Origin: Dolosigranulum pigrum ATCC 51524
GTDB lineage: Bacteria; Bacillota; Bacilli; Lactobacillales; Carnobacteriaceae_A
Assembly (NCBI RefSeq): GCF_000245815.1
Contig: NZ_JH601103.1
Coordinates: 885,324 to 949,323 of the forward strand
Length of the DNA: 64,000 nucleotides
Direction of reading: 5' to 3'
In this document: positions 1 through 9,105 of the stretch, piece after piece
Position numbering within the stretch: the first letter of the stretch is position 1
Layout: each line of letters opens with the position of its first letter
Notes under the pieces: model-generated
Told to the model about the DNA's origin: nothing
The model's database searches: none
What the model saw: only the letters and a program-made list of their open reading frames with translations
Program-made: the position numbers and the translations under genes

Positions 1-234
1 CGCATAGCTGAAGCAATGACTCGAACAATAGACGTTCAGATAACAGGTATTGACTTAATTATTCCGGATATTAAACAACCATCTACTCACATGAAACCAG
101 GTTATACGTTGATTGAGATGAATTATAATCCGGCCATGAATATGCATGCTTATGTTTATAAAGGAAAAGGAAGACGAGTGACACAAGATGTGTTGAACTT
201 ATTATTCCCGGAACTACCCAAGCGCAGGAACTAA
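1..234 (+). CDS. gshF: C-terminal end of a GshAB-like ATP-grasp ligase (partial)
   Basis: The frame is open from base 1, so the gene begins upstream; only the last 77 residues are visible. The segment GIDLIIPD followed by IEMNYNPAMNMHAY, GKGRRVT and LLFPEL resembles the end of the ATP-grasp half of bifunctional glutathione synthetases (GshAB/GshF) and related cyanophycin-synthetase-like ligases, where the NxNP motif sits at the nucleotide and metal site. GshF makes glutathione from glutamate, cysteine and glycine in the cytosol. The next gene, a cysteine desulfurase, starts 17 bases after the stop, so both may share a transcript. The family call is fairly good; which ligase it is cannot be settled from the fragment. 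Confidence 0.55.
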   Translation, partial: RIAEAMTRTIDVQITGIDLIIPDIKQPSTHMKPGYTLIEMNYNPAMNMHAYVYKGKGRRVTQDVLNLLFPELPKRRN

Positions 235-251
235 TACAGAAAGGTGATCAT

Positions 252-1394
252 GTGGAGCGAATTTATTTAGATTATGCAGCAACAGCCCCGATGTCTCAGG
301 AGACCATAGAGGCTTATTCTAAAGGGATGCAGCAATATTTTGGTAATGCGTCGAGCATTTATACAAGCGGTCGTGATGCTCAGTATGAATTAATGCAAGT
401 GCGAAGTGTATTGGCTAAGAGCATTGGAGCTGAACAGGATGATATTATTTTCACAAGTGGTGGAACAGAGAGTGATAATACAGCCATCTTGAAAGTAGCA
501 GAATCATATAAAGCAAATGGTCGTCATATTATCACAACAGCTGTGGAGCATAAAGCCGTGTTGGAGCCAATGCAATACTTGGAACAACAAGGGTTTACGG
601 TCACTTATTTACCTGTTAATGAATATGGCCATGTAACAGCTGAGCAGGTAGCGAAGGCCTTGACTGATGAGACCATTCTTGTTTCGATTATGTATGGAAA
701 CAATGAAACTGGCGCTATCAATCCAATTGAAGCTATTGGGCAAATCTTGGCAGAGCATCAAGCGATTTTTCATACCGATGCTGTTCAAGCATACGGTACA
801 CAAACGTTAGATGTTAATCAGCTAGGAGTTGATCTACTATCTGTCTCAGCCCACAAAATTGGTGGGCCGAAAGGAATGGGATTTTTATATGCACGCCCGC
901 ATTTAAAAGGAATTCGCTTGTTGTTAGGTGGGAATCAAGAATTGAAGCGACGCGCTGGGACCCAAAATGTACCGGGAGCTATTGCTTTTAAACAAGCTGT
1001 CTTAGCTCATGCACCGGTAAAACAATCCAAGCAATATCGTAAATTAATGGCCTATTTTTTAGAGCAGTTAAATAAGAATGGTGTCTCTTTTTCAATTAAT
1101 GGGGCGAGCGACATTCAGCAATCATTACCTCATATTTGTAACTTACAATTTCCAGGAATTCTTGCCGAAAAATTATTGATTCAACTGGATTTGATGGGGG
1201 TAGAAGTCGCTGCCGGGAGTGCTTGTACAGCAGGTAACACGGATCCAAGCCATGTTTTGATAGCAATGTTTGGCGAAGATAGTCCACAAGTAACAGAGAG
1301 TTTGCGTTTTAGTATCGGAGCGCAGACAACGATAGCACAACTTGAACAAGTTGCGGTAAAAGTGAAACAAGCGATTGAAAAGTTGCGAAAGTAA
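252..1394 (+). CDS. cysteine desulfurase (NifS/IscS class, YrvO-like)
   Basis: A 380-residue PLP enzyme that takes sulfur from cysteine as a persulfide and passes it on. The PLP lysine is K202 in SAHKIGGPKG, and the persulfide cysteine is C325 in AAGSACTAG. The early DYAATAP and TSGGTESDN motifs are typical of the class V aminotransferase fold. The start is GTG, with AAGGTGAT just upstream; an overlapping ATG at 250 is out of frame. With DUF1831 and mnmA directly downstream, this is the YrvO type that supplies sulfur to MnmA for tRNA 2-thiouridine, rather than a general Fe-S (SufS) enzyme. No suf genes are nearby. Confidence 0.93.
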   Translation: MERIYLDYAATAPMSQETIEAYSKGMQQYFGNASSIYTSGRDAQYELMQVRSVLAKSIGAEQDDIIFTSGGTESDNTAILKVAESYKANGRHIITTAVEHKAVLEPMQYLEQQGFTVTYLPVNEYGHVTAEQVAKALTDETILVSIMYGNNETGAINPIEAIGQILAEHQAIFHTDAVQAYGTQTLDVNQLGVDLLSVSAHKIGGPKGMGFLYARPHLKGIRLLLGGNQELKRRAGTQNVPGAIAFKQAVLAHAPVKQSKQYRKLMAYFLEQLNKNGVSFSINGASDIQQSLPHICNLQFPGILAEKLLIQLDLMGVEVAAGSACTAGNTDPSHVLIAMFGEDSPQVTESLRFSIGAQTTIAQLEQVAVKVKQAIEKLRK

Positions 1395-1411
1395 ATACAG
1401 GAGTGATAGCG

Positions 1412-1756
1412 ATGCGATCCAATCAATCAGGTCTATTAGGAAGTACAGTGAAGTATGCGGTCAGCGACGAGGCTAAGCGTTATACTATGTTGGATAACTT
1501 TTTTGAACAAACACCACGAGGTAATTTTCAATATGAGCGGGTGTTATCTCCACGTGGGCACGATCAGTCAGCACCTAAATTAAAAATTTCTGTGAGTAAA
1601 GATTTTTCAGAATTAACGATTAATGCGGTTACTCAGAGCGGTCTGCGAAAGATTGATTTATATAAAAAAGATGATCGACAAGAAGCACGTGAGTTCGCTG
1701 AATATGTACTTGATGATTTAGTAGAACAAGGTGTATTAGTAAAAGCAGAGGCTTAA
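1412..1756 (+). CDS. DUF1831 family protein
   Basis: A 114-residue soluble protein with no known activity. It matches the DUF1831 family, recalled from the NFQYER region and its place between the desulfurase and mnmA, where the family usually sits in Lactobacillales. I chose the ATG at 1412 because AGGAG at 1398-1402 is well spaced for it; a GTG at 1403 lies too close to that site. No membrane segment or signal peptide is visible. The gap to the desulfurase is 17 bases, so the two are co-transcribed. A helper role in tRNA thiolation is inference from context only. Confidence 0.75.
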   Translation: MRSNQSGLLGSTVKYAVSDEAKRYTMLDNFFEQTPRGNFQYERVLSPRGHDQSAPKLKISVSKDFSELTINAVTQSGLRKIDLYKKDDRQEAREFAEYVLDDLVEQGVLVKAEA

Positions 1757-1809
1757 CAAATTAGTGTTGAGTACTGCGAGGTAGAGTTGTAGGACCAGTA
1801 AAAGGATGA

Positions 1810-2940
<1,131 letters not shown>

Positions 2941-2944
2941 ATAG

Positions 2945-2980
2945 AAAAGAGTGTCCAATTTTTAGTTGGACACTCTTTTT
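2945..2980. terminator. bidirectional rho-independent terminator
   Basis: A 14-base-pair perfect stem (2945-2958 with 2966-2979) flanked by A and T runs. It lies between the convergent mnmA and the FMN-binding lipoprotein gene and can serve both. Confidence 0.9.
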
Positions 2981-2994
2981 AAATGCATTCTTAA

Positions 2995-4185
2995 TTATTC
3001 TGTTGCACTAGAATCTGCATCTGTTTCTTTATCAAGGTTTTTGAAGTCAATTACGTTATCATCTTCATCGACTAATTTATAGCCTGTTTCTTTTAAGAAA
3101 AACTCAACATGAGGGAAGATGTCATGGATTAATTCATTGATTCCCATGTAGTTCCCCTCATCATCATAAATGCCGTAGTAGTCGTGAACAACAAATTGTC
3201 CGGGACCACCTGATGGAACAGCCATACGTATATTGTCAGTATGTTTTTCACGGAGTTGATTAATAACCCATGCAACATTTGCATACGTTCCTTCTGGGTG
3301 AACGGCTTCTAATGGATCTCCTGCTTGTCCGGGTAAACGTGTTCCTAACATTTCAGTCGGATCTTCAATATGATTGTTGTAGTATAGGAATTGATTATTA
3401 TCATCGGCATAAGTGAGTTCAATTGGCATCGCTTTTAAGAAATGATCAATTTGGTCAACAGTTAACACACCACGATCTAATTTAACGTAAGTGTCACCTT
3501 CAACAGCGTTAGTTGCTTCTGCTGCTTTTTCGACCCATTCATCGTCTGATTTATCGACATCAGCAATTGTGGATCCTTTTGCTGCTTCGCCACTAGCTGA
3601 TAGATCTTCACGTTCAAGCGCTTCTTCTGGTGAAACGTCATAGTCGGATGTGGTACTTGCCCAGCCACCTTCTTCACCGTCTTCACTTGCACCAGAATCA
3701 GCATCGGCACTTGCCAGTTCTTGACCTAGTGCGTTGAATAAGGCTTCTTTAATCGCTCCTGATGTCATAGTTGCACCAGAGATTTGATCGACATTAGTTG
3801 AACCTTCAGCTTTAATCGCTTCTAGATAATCATCCAAGCCTTCATCAATAAACTCAGGTGTTTCTTCATGGTCCACAGTAATATCGGTAATTTCATTGTT
3901 GCTCACTTCAACTGTTACTGCAACCTCCCCGTTACGTCCATGGCCAATTCCTTCGTAAGTACCATCTTCAACAGTTGATAAATCAATGTCATCAGCGCCA
4001 GCATTAGTTGTATCATCATTAATAGTAGAATCGTCATTTACTTGCTCGTCAGTTTGTTGGTCTGTTTCTTCTACCTGTTCAGTCTGATCAGCTGTTGAAT
4101 CAGTGTCAGTTGCTCCGTTATCTTGGCATCCAGCTAAAATAGCTAACGTCGCTGGAATGGCCAAATATTTACTCCATTTTTTCAT
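2995..4185 (-). CDS. lipoprotein with flavinylated FMN-binding domain and PAS/DUF438-like domain
   Basis: A 396-residue surface lipoprotein. The signal peptide ends in lipobox LAGC with lipid-carrying C20. Residues 21-70 are an acidic Thr/Asp/Gln linker. Residues about 73-152 form an FMN_bind domain (as in RnfG, NqrC and Listeria PplA) with DQISGAT at 133-139; this fits the ApbE flavin-transfer motif DxxSGAT, so T139 should carry FMN covalently. After a second acidic linker, residues about 243-358 look like the PAS-type domain at the end of DUF438 proteins: MPIELTYADDN, AVHPEG, then FVVHDYYGIYDDEGNYMG. Family knowledge links such lipoproteins to extracellular electron transfer. No apbE, ndh2 or eet genes are in the window. 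The domain calls are good; the function is inferred. Confidence 0.8.
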   Translation of the reverse strand: MKKWSKYLAIPATLAILAGCQDNGATDTDSTADQTEQVEETDQQTDEQVNDDSTINDDTTNAGADDIDLSTVEDGTYEGIGHGRNGEVAVTVEVSNNEITDITVDHEETPEFIDEGLDDYLEAIKAEGSTNVDQISGATMTSGAIKEALFNALGQELASADADSGASEDGEEGGWASTTSDYDVSPEEALEREDLSASGEAAKGSTIADVDKSDDEWVEKAAEATNAVEGDTYVKLDRGVLTVDQIDHFLKAMPIELTYADDNNQFLYYNNHIEDPTEMLGTRLPGQAGDPLEAVHPEGTYANVAWVINQLREKHTDNIRMAVPSGGPGQFVVHDYYGIYDDEGNYMGINELIHDIFPHVEFFLKETGYKLVDEDDNVIDFKNLDKETDADSSATE

Positions 4186-4308
4186 AATTGAGTCCTCCTA
4201 CTTTTTATATGAGTTTTTTCGCATATTTCTTACATCTAACTTTAATATAACAAAACTTATAAATAAATTCAACAGTTATTATAAAAAAAATTTATAAAGG
4301 TGAATTAA

Positions 4309-4336
4309 TTGTGTCTCAACCGCGCTGTGCTATAAT
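4309..4336 (+). promoter_or_regulatory. sigma-A promoter of the nicotinamidase gene
   Basis: TTGTGT (4309-4314), a 16-base spacer and TATAAT (4331-4336), followed by AGGAGGT at 4354-4360 and the ATG at 4367. Confidence 0.75.
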
Positions 4337-4366
4337 AATGTTAATAAGTTTGTAGGAGGTTATTAC

Positions 4367-4915
4367 ATGCAAAAAGCACTAATTGTCATTGATTATACAA
4401 ATGATTTCGTCCACGAAGATGGCGCTTTAACAAGTGGAGAACCAGCCCAAGCTCTCCACGATTATATTGCCAATCAGATTAATGAATTTGCTCAGGCCGA
4501 TGAATTTATTGCCTTTATGGTGGATTTGCACTATAAAGAAGATACCTATCATCCGGAGACGGCATTGTTTCCACCACATAATGTAGTAGGATCATCAGGG
4601 CGAGCGCATTATGGAGAAGTTCAATCTCTTTATAATCAGTTAAAAGAAAAATCTAACGTCATTTATCGTGATAAGACGCGATATTCATCTTTTGCGGGGA
4701 CAGATTTAGCCTTAAGATTGCGCGAACGGGGAATTAATGAGGTGCATCTTGTTGGTGTGGTGACTGATATTTGTGTGCTTCATACAGCTATCGATGCTTA
4801 TAATTTAGGATTTGATATTGTTGTACATGAACAAGGCGTCGCTAGTTTCAATGAGGCAGGGCATCAATGGGCCTTGGAACATTTTAAGCAAGCTTTGGGG
4901 GCAAAAGTTATTTAA
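4367..4915 (+). CDS. pncA: nicotinamidase / isochorismatase-family cysteine hydrolase
   Basis: A 182-residue cytosolic amidase, most likely turning nicotinamide into nicotinate for NAD salvage. The catalytic triad of the family is visible: D9 (VIDYTNDF), K103 (RDKTRYS) and C136 (VVTDICVLHTA). D53, H55 and H71 fit the metal site of PncA, which favours nicotinamidase over other isochorismatase-like hydrolases. The length is normal for Lactobacillales PncA. It has its own promoter and a strong Shine-Dalgarno, and is read divergently from the FMN-binding lipoprotein. The next gene, dps, has its own promoter. Confidence 0.87.
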   Translation: MQKALIVIDYTNDFVHEDGALTSGEPAQALHDYIANQINEFAQADEFIAFMVDLHYKEDTYHPETALFPPHNVVGSSGRAHYGEVQSLYNQLKEKSNVIYRDKTRYSSFAGTDLALRLRERGINEVHLVGVVTDICVLHTAIDAYNLGFDIVVHEQGVASFNEAGHQWALEHFKQALGAKVI

Positions 4916-4930
4916 TTAGAATTATTATAA
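4916..4930 (+). promoter_or_regulatory. PerR box upstream of dps
   Basis: The 15-mer TTAGAATTATTATAA matches the PerR consensus TTANAATNATTNTAA at all 12 fixed positions. It starts right after the nicotinamidase stop codon and ends 16 bases before the -35 element of dps. A perR gene lies at 34568 in this window. Confidence 0.75.
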
Positions 4931-4946
4931 ATAAAAATCGTTAAGC

Positions 4947-4975
4947 TTGCATTTGTTACGGAAGTAAATTATAAT
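4947..4975 (+). promoter_or_regulatory. dps promoter
   Basis: TTGCAT (4947-4952), a 17-base spacer and TATAAT (4970-4975), about 45 bases upstream of the start codon. The -10 element overlaps the second PerR-like box. Confidence 0.75.
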
Positions 4976-4983
4976 GAATATAG
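4969..4983 (+). promoter_or_regulatory. second PerR-like box over the dps -10
   Basis: TTATAATGAATATAG matches 10 of the 12 fixed positions of the PerR consensus and covers the -10 element, a position where a bound repressor would block RNA polymerase. It is weaker than the upstream perfect box, and the overlap with TATAAT makes a chance match more likely. Confidence 0.45.
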
Positions 4984-5020
4984 TCAATGAGGAAAGAAAT
5001 TCTTTAGGAGGAATGTTATA

Positions 5021-5482
5021 ATGACTTCAGTTAACACAGTATTAGACAAAATCGTATCTACTCAAAATGTATTCTACACACGCTTACACCAGTTCCACTG
5101 GTATGTAAAAGGACCAGACTTTTTTGACTTACATGTTAAGTTTGAAGAGTTATATGATGCAGTGACTGTTGATATGGATGAAGTAGCCGAGCGTTTACTC
5201 ACAGTTGGTGGATCCCCTTCAGCTACCTTTAGCGAATTTACAGAGAACTCAGTAATTTCTGAAAATGTGGAAGACAAGCATCTTTCTGCTGTAGAAATGG
5301 CAGAAGCTGTCGTAGCAGACTTGAAAGCTTACACAGAATTACTAAAAGAAGGTATCGAATTAACTGATGAAGCCGGCGATGATGTGTCGAATGATATGTT
5401 GATTGCTATTCGTGCTAACATGGATAAACAAATCTGGATGCTACAAGCATTCCTAGACAGCAAAACAAACGTTCAAGCGTAA
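5021..5482 (+). CDS. dps: Dps-family ferritin-like protein
   Basis: A 153-residue miniferritin that forms dodecamers, oxidises Fe(II) with peroxide and stores the iron, and in some species coats DNA. The inter-subunit ferroxidase ligands fit the family spacing: H26, H38, D53 and E57. There is no long basic N-terminal tail, so DNA binding is less certain than iron storage. It is preceded by a consensus promoter with one perfect and one partial PerR box, so induction by peroxide or low iron is expected. It is monocistronic, ending in a hairpin terminator. Confidence 0.93.
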   Translation: MTSVNTVLDKIVSTQNVFYTRLHQFHWYVKGPDFFDLHVKFEELYDAVTVDMDEVAERLLTVGGSPSATFSEFTENSVISENVEDKHLSAVEMAEAVVADLKAYTELLKEGIELTDEAGDDVSNDMLIAIRANMDKQIWMLQAFLDSKTNVQA

Positions 5483-5491
5483 ATAAATAAT

Positions 5492-5524
5492 AAAGAGTCG
5501 GAGCTTTTGGGCTTCGGCTTTTTT
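5492..5524 (+). terminator. dps terminator
   Basis: Stem 5496-5504 with 5511-5519 (nine pairs, two wobble), extended by A-T pairs and followed by a T run. Confidence 0.8.
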
Positions 5525-5608
5525 ATTTTTACGAGCAATTTTGTTGTTATTCTGATTTTATAATTTTTATGATAAAATGAGTTAAACGCTATAAGAAGGA
5601 GTATTCAA

Positions 5609-6646
5609 ATGACACAAACGCTTGCTTATTTACAAAATTTACTTGCGATTCCATCGCCAACAGGTTTTACGACAGAGGTGATGGATTATGTACAGGAGAC
5701 ATTAGAAAGTTTGGATTATGAGGTCCAACGAACACCGAAAGGAATGGCCGTGGTACGAGTGAACGGCCAAGATAATGAGCAACACCGCATTGTTACTGCT
5801 CATGTTGATACGTTAGGAGCTATTGTACGTGGAATTAAACCGGATGGACGCTTGAAGTTAGATCGAATTGGTGGATTTCCTTGGAATATGATTGAAGGTG
5901 AGAACTGTACTGTGCATGTGGCAAGCACAGGCGAGCAGATTACCGGGACCATTATGATTCATCAGACCAGTTGTCATGTATACAAAGATGCGGGTAGCGC
6001 AGAACGTAATCAAGATAACATGGAAGTTCGGTTAGATGCTAAAGTAACAAATGAAGATGAAACGCGTAAGTTAGGGATAGATGTTGGAGACTTTATTTCG
6101 TTTGATCCACGAACAACAGTGACCGAGACAGGTTTTGTAAAGAGTCGCTTCTTAGATGATAAAGTGAGTGCAGCTGTCTTGTTGAACTTATTACGTCAGT
6201 ATAAAGAAGAAGGAACACAATTACCACAGACGACGCATTTCATCTTTAGTTGTATTGAAGAGACAGGATTAGGTGCTAATAGTAGCTTACATGAGAACGC
6301 TGTTGAATATTTGGCGATTGATATGGGAGCTATCGGGGATGATCAACAAACTGACGAATACACTGTCTCAATCTGTACGAAAGATGCGTCTGGACCATAC
6401 AATTATGAATTTAGACAACATCTCGTTGGTTTAGCAAAAGCACATGAGATTCCGTATCAATTAGATATTTATCCCTATTATGGTAGTGATGCTTCCGCAG
6501 CTATGAGTGCTGGAGCCGAAGTGAAGCATGCCTTACTTGGAGCTGGGATTGAGTCGAGTCACTCGTATGAGCGAACACATTTAGATTCTATTGTAGCAAC
6601 TGAACAATTGGTAGATGCTTACCTCAAGAGTGACTTAGTAAAATAG
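5609..6646 (+). CDS. M42 family metallo-aminopeptidase
   Basis: A 345-residue cytosolic peptidase of the M42 family (PepA/YsdC/FrvX type), which removes N-terminal residues from peptides as a large tetrahedral complex. Candidate metal ligands and catalytic residues are H65 and D67 (AHVDT), D183 (FLDDK), E217/E218 (CIEETG), D238 and H324. The LGIDVGDFISFDP stretch is typical of the inserted PDZ-like domain. Start: GAAGGAG lies just upstream of the ATG. Substrate choice (glutamyl or general aminopeptidase) cannot be read from the sequence. It appears to be transcribed alone; the next gene has its own promoter-like TATAAT. Confidence 0.9.
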   Translation: MTQTLAYLQNLLAIPSPTGFTTEVMDYVQETLESLDYEVQRTPKGMAVVRVNGQDNEQHRIVTAHVDTLGAIVRGIKPDGRLKLDRIGGFPWNMIEGENCTVHVASTGEQITGTIMIHQTSCHVYKDAGSAERNQDNMEVRLDAKVTNEDETRKLGIDVGDFISFDPRTTVTETGFVKSRFLDDKVSAAVLLNLLRQYKEEGTQLPQTTHFIFSCIEETGLGANSSLHENAVEYLAIDMGAIGDDQQTDEYTVSICTKDASGPYNYEFRQHLVGLAKAHEIPYQLDIYPYYGSDASAAMSAGAEVKHALLGAGIESSHSYERTHLDSIVATEQLVDAYLKSDLVK

Positions 6647-6728
6647 ACCAGCTTGATAGTCAGCATCAGGACCTTTTATTCAACAATTAAGTAGATCTTT
6701 GCTATAATAACAAAAAGGAGTGATTGAT

Positions 6729-7586
6729 GTGACATTACAGAGTTTAGCAAGTACGTATAAATTAAACGATGGTCATGAGATTCCAGTCGTTGGATTCGGA
6801 ACATGGCAAATGGACAATGATGAAAATACAACAAACATTGTTAAACAAGCTATCAAAGAGGGGTATACGCATATTGATACTGCTGCTGTTTATGGAAATG
6901 AAGAAGCAGTAGGAAAAGGTATTCGCGAGTCTGGCGTTAACCGAAGTGAGCTCTTCGTTACTACAAAACTGTGGAATGATGCACACGGCTATGAAGAGGC
7001 AAAAGTAGCCATAGATGAGTCACTTGAGCGATTAGGCTTGGATTATGTGGATCTGTACTTAATTCATTGGCCAAACCCTAAAGAGCACCGGGACAATTGG
7101 CAAGAAGCTAACTTAGGTGCTTGGCGAGCAATGGAAGAAGCGGTTGAAGCAGGTAAAGTAAGATCAATCGGTGTTTCTAACTTCCATGAGCGTCACTTAA
7201 CGCCATTACTTGAAGAGGCAAAGATTAAACCAGTTATTAACCAAATTTTCTTAAATCCAAGTGATCAACAACCGGAAATTGTGGCTTTCAATGAACAACA
7301 TGATATTTTAAGTGAAGCGTACAGCCCACTTGGAACGGGGAAAGTTTTCGAAATAGAAGACTTGGCGGACTTGGCGAAGAAATATGACAAAACTATCGCA
7401 CAAGTTGTCTTACGTTGGAGTCTTCAAAAAGGATACTTGCCACTACCAAAAACAAGTACACCGGAACGTGTGCCAGAAAACGCTGATTTATTTGACTTTG
7501 AAATTTCTGAAGAAGATATGGAGCGTATCAGTGCCTTGAAAGGCCAAGCCGGCACTGCTAAAAATCCAGATGAAGTAGATTTCTAA
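6729..7586 (+). CDS. aldo/keto reductase
   Basis: A 285-residue NADPH-dependent aldehyde/ketone reductase of the AKR5-like bacterial group. The catalytic tetrad is complete: D50 and Y55 (HIDTAAVYGNE), K80 (TTKLW) and H113 (LIHWP). The NADPH loop PLPKTSTPERVPENA is near the C-terminus. I chose the GTG at 6729 because AGGAG at 6716-6720 sits eight bases before it; the upstream GTG at 6720 overlaps that site. TATAAT at 6703-6708 is a likely -10. Physiological substrates of this group are broad (methylglyoxal, 2,5-diketo-D-gluconate and others), so no specific one is assigned. Confidence 0.92.
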   Translation: MTLQSLASTYKLNDGHEIPVVGFGTWQMDNDENTTNIVKQAIKEGYTHIDTAAVYGNEEAVGKGIRESGVNRSELFVTTKLWNDAHGYEEAKVAIDESLERLGLDYVDLYLIHWPNPKEHRDNWQEANLGAWRAMEEAVEAGKVRSIGVSNFHERHLTPLLEEAKIKPVINQIFLNPSDQQPEIVAFNEQHDILSEAYSPLGTGKVFEIEDLADLAKKYDKTIAQVVLRWSLQKGYLPLPKTSTPERVPENADLFDFEISEEDMERISALKGQAGTAKNPDEVDF

Positions 7587-7597
7587 AAAGCATAAAT

Positions 7598-7640
7598 TAA
7601 ACAGGATGTTAGCTTTTTAAGGCTAGCATCCTGTTTATTT
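7598..7640. terminator. bidirectional terminator
   Basis: Stem 7599-7613 with 7622-7636 (15 pairs, one wobble) between convergent genes, with T-rich flanks on both sides. Confidence 0.85.
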
Positions 7641-7657
7641 AAATGCATTATTTTAAC

Positions 7658-8797
7658 TTAATCTTCAATTGGACCGAGTAAGATTTTCGCCCAAGCATTA
7701 TGGAGCGATTCTTGGTCAGATGGTTGGAACAAACCAGCGTGAACATCACGCAATAAGCGCGAGAGTTCCTGGTTGTTAGAATAGCTGCGACCGCCGCTTG
7801 CTCGTATAATTTCTTGAACGACCTCAAGTGCGGTTTCTGTGGCATAATTCTTAATGGCGGAAAGTCGTGGTAGCCAGAATTTACCGTGATCAGCATCTTG
7901 TTCAATATCCTCAGCTAATGCATTAATTTGTGGTGGAATTTGATTTGCCTTCAATGCTGCTTCAGCAATGCGCCAACGAATATCTTTATCTTGGTCATAA
8001 GTTGTATCATTGGCAATGGATTTGCGTCCTTGAACGGTTTCAATACCAAGTTCAAGAGCCCGTTCACTAATACCATGATAAGTGGCTGCTAGAAGAATCT
8101 CGAAATGAGCAAAAATTCCGAATACAACCGGATCAAAGCTCGGCCCCGGATCAACTTTAGTTAAAATTTCTTCTTCGCTCGCCTTCGCTCCATTCAGTTT
8201 AATATTTAAAGAACGGGTTGCTCGCATACCTAAGACATCCCAGTCTGGGGAATAATCGATTGTGTCTGGATCATTCTTAATGTAGGCAAAGACAGACTTT
8301 GGCTCATCACCAGATGTATCCATCCCATAAGTTACTAGGCGGTCACATTGTTCAGCCATAGAGATAAAGACTTTTGGTCCGAAGAATTCATAGCCACCAT
8401 CATCAATCGGCTTGGCATCACAGATTGATCCGAAGAGAACACGATCATTCGATGGTTCAGAGATTCCAAAGGCAAGTAACTTACCATCTGCAGCATCTCT
8501 TAAAATTTGTTCACCGCGCTGGTTGCCTTTTCGGACCATAAATTTTGCTAGTCCGACAATAATTTGGTGCATATTAATGCCAAGTGCAGTAGCAGGAGCA
8601 GCTTTGGCTAGTCGTGTTTGTTCCTTAGCGATTTCCTTCAAGCTTAGGCCAGCTCCACCATATTCTTCCGGCACAAAAGCTTTATAATAGCCTGCTTCTT
8701 TGAGTGCCTCATAATCTTCATAGGAGAAGCTGTTCTCGCAATCATATTTGTCCGCACGTTCGTGAATTTGTGTGAGTAATTCATCTGATAAAAACAT
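7658..8797 (-). CDS. acyl-CoA dehydrogenase-like flavoprotein
   Basis: A 379-residue protein with the acyl-CoA dehydrogenase fold: N-terminal helical domain (EYGGAGLSLKEIA, residues about 43-55), the beta domain with FGISEPSND near residue 110, and a C-terminal helical domain ending in ASGGRSYSNN. The C-terminal part resembles the Acyl-CoA_dh_2 type found in DszC/SfnB-like flavin monooxygenases more than in classic beta-oxidation enzymes, and I cannot identify the usual catalytic glutamate. No beta-oxidation, ETF or sulfur genes are near. The start has GAAAGGG upstream. Substrate unknown; a flavin-dependent dehydrogenase or monooxygenase is as far as the sequence goes. Confidence 0.75.
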   Translation of the reverse strand: MFLSDELLTQIHERADKYDCENSFSYEDYEALKEAGYYKAFVPEEYGGAGLSLKEIAKEQTRLAKAAPATALGINMHQIIVGLAKFMVRKGNQRGEQILRDAADGKLLAFGISEPSNDRVLFGSICDAKPIDDGGYEFFGPKVFISMAEQCDRLVTYGMDTSGDEPKSVFAYIKNDPDTIDYSPDWDVLGMRATRSLNIKLNGAKASEEEILTKVDPGPSFDPVVFGIFAHFEILLAATYHGISERALELGIETVQGRKSIANDTTYDQDKDIRWRIAEAALKANQIPPQINALAEDIEQDADHGKFWLPRLSAIKNYATETALEVVQEIIRASGGRSYSNNQELSRLLRDVHAGLFQPSDQESLHNAWAKILLGPIED

Positions 8798-9105
8798 ATC
8801 TCAAACCCTTTCAGTCTATTTTATTTCATCATATCATTTAGTCAGTAAAAATGATATGTATAGCATGTTTAGAACAATATTATAAAGAATGATTAAAAAA
8901 TAAAGTTCGGGAATGCTTGTCAGTATAGGATTGAACGACTTGAGATGACATACTATATATGCAATATTGTTTATCTAGGTTGAGGAATTGAATTTCCAAT
9001 GTTTAATTATCATTCTTCGATAAGTTAGTTTCGTAATAGCGGTCTTCTCCGATGTGTTAGTCTTGGCACTGCTTAAAAATATTCATGACATGATAAAGAA
9101 GTCAA
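8798..9105. other. 308-base intergenic region
   Basis: AT-rich spacer between the 3' end of the acetyltransferase gene and the start of the acyl-CoA dehydrogenase-like gene. On the minus strand it must carry the promoter of the latter; a TATAAT-like hexamer lies near 8880, but no convincing -35 is seen. No ORF, hairpin terminator or repeat stands out. Confidence 0.5.

Noticed and set aside
4270..4284. PerR-like sequence between the FMN-binding lipoprotein and nicotinamidase genes
   Set aside because: Only nine of twelve fixed positions match in an AT-rich stretch; likely chance.
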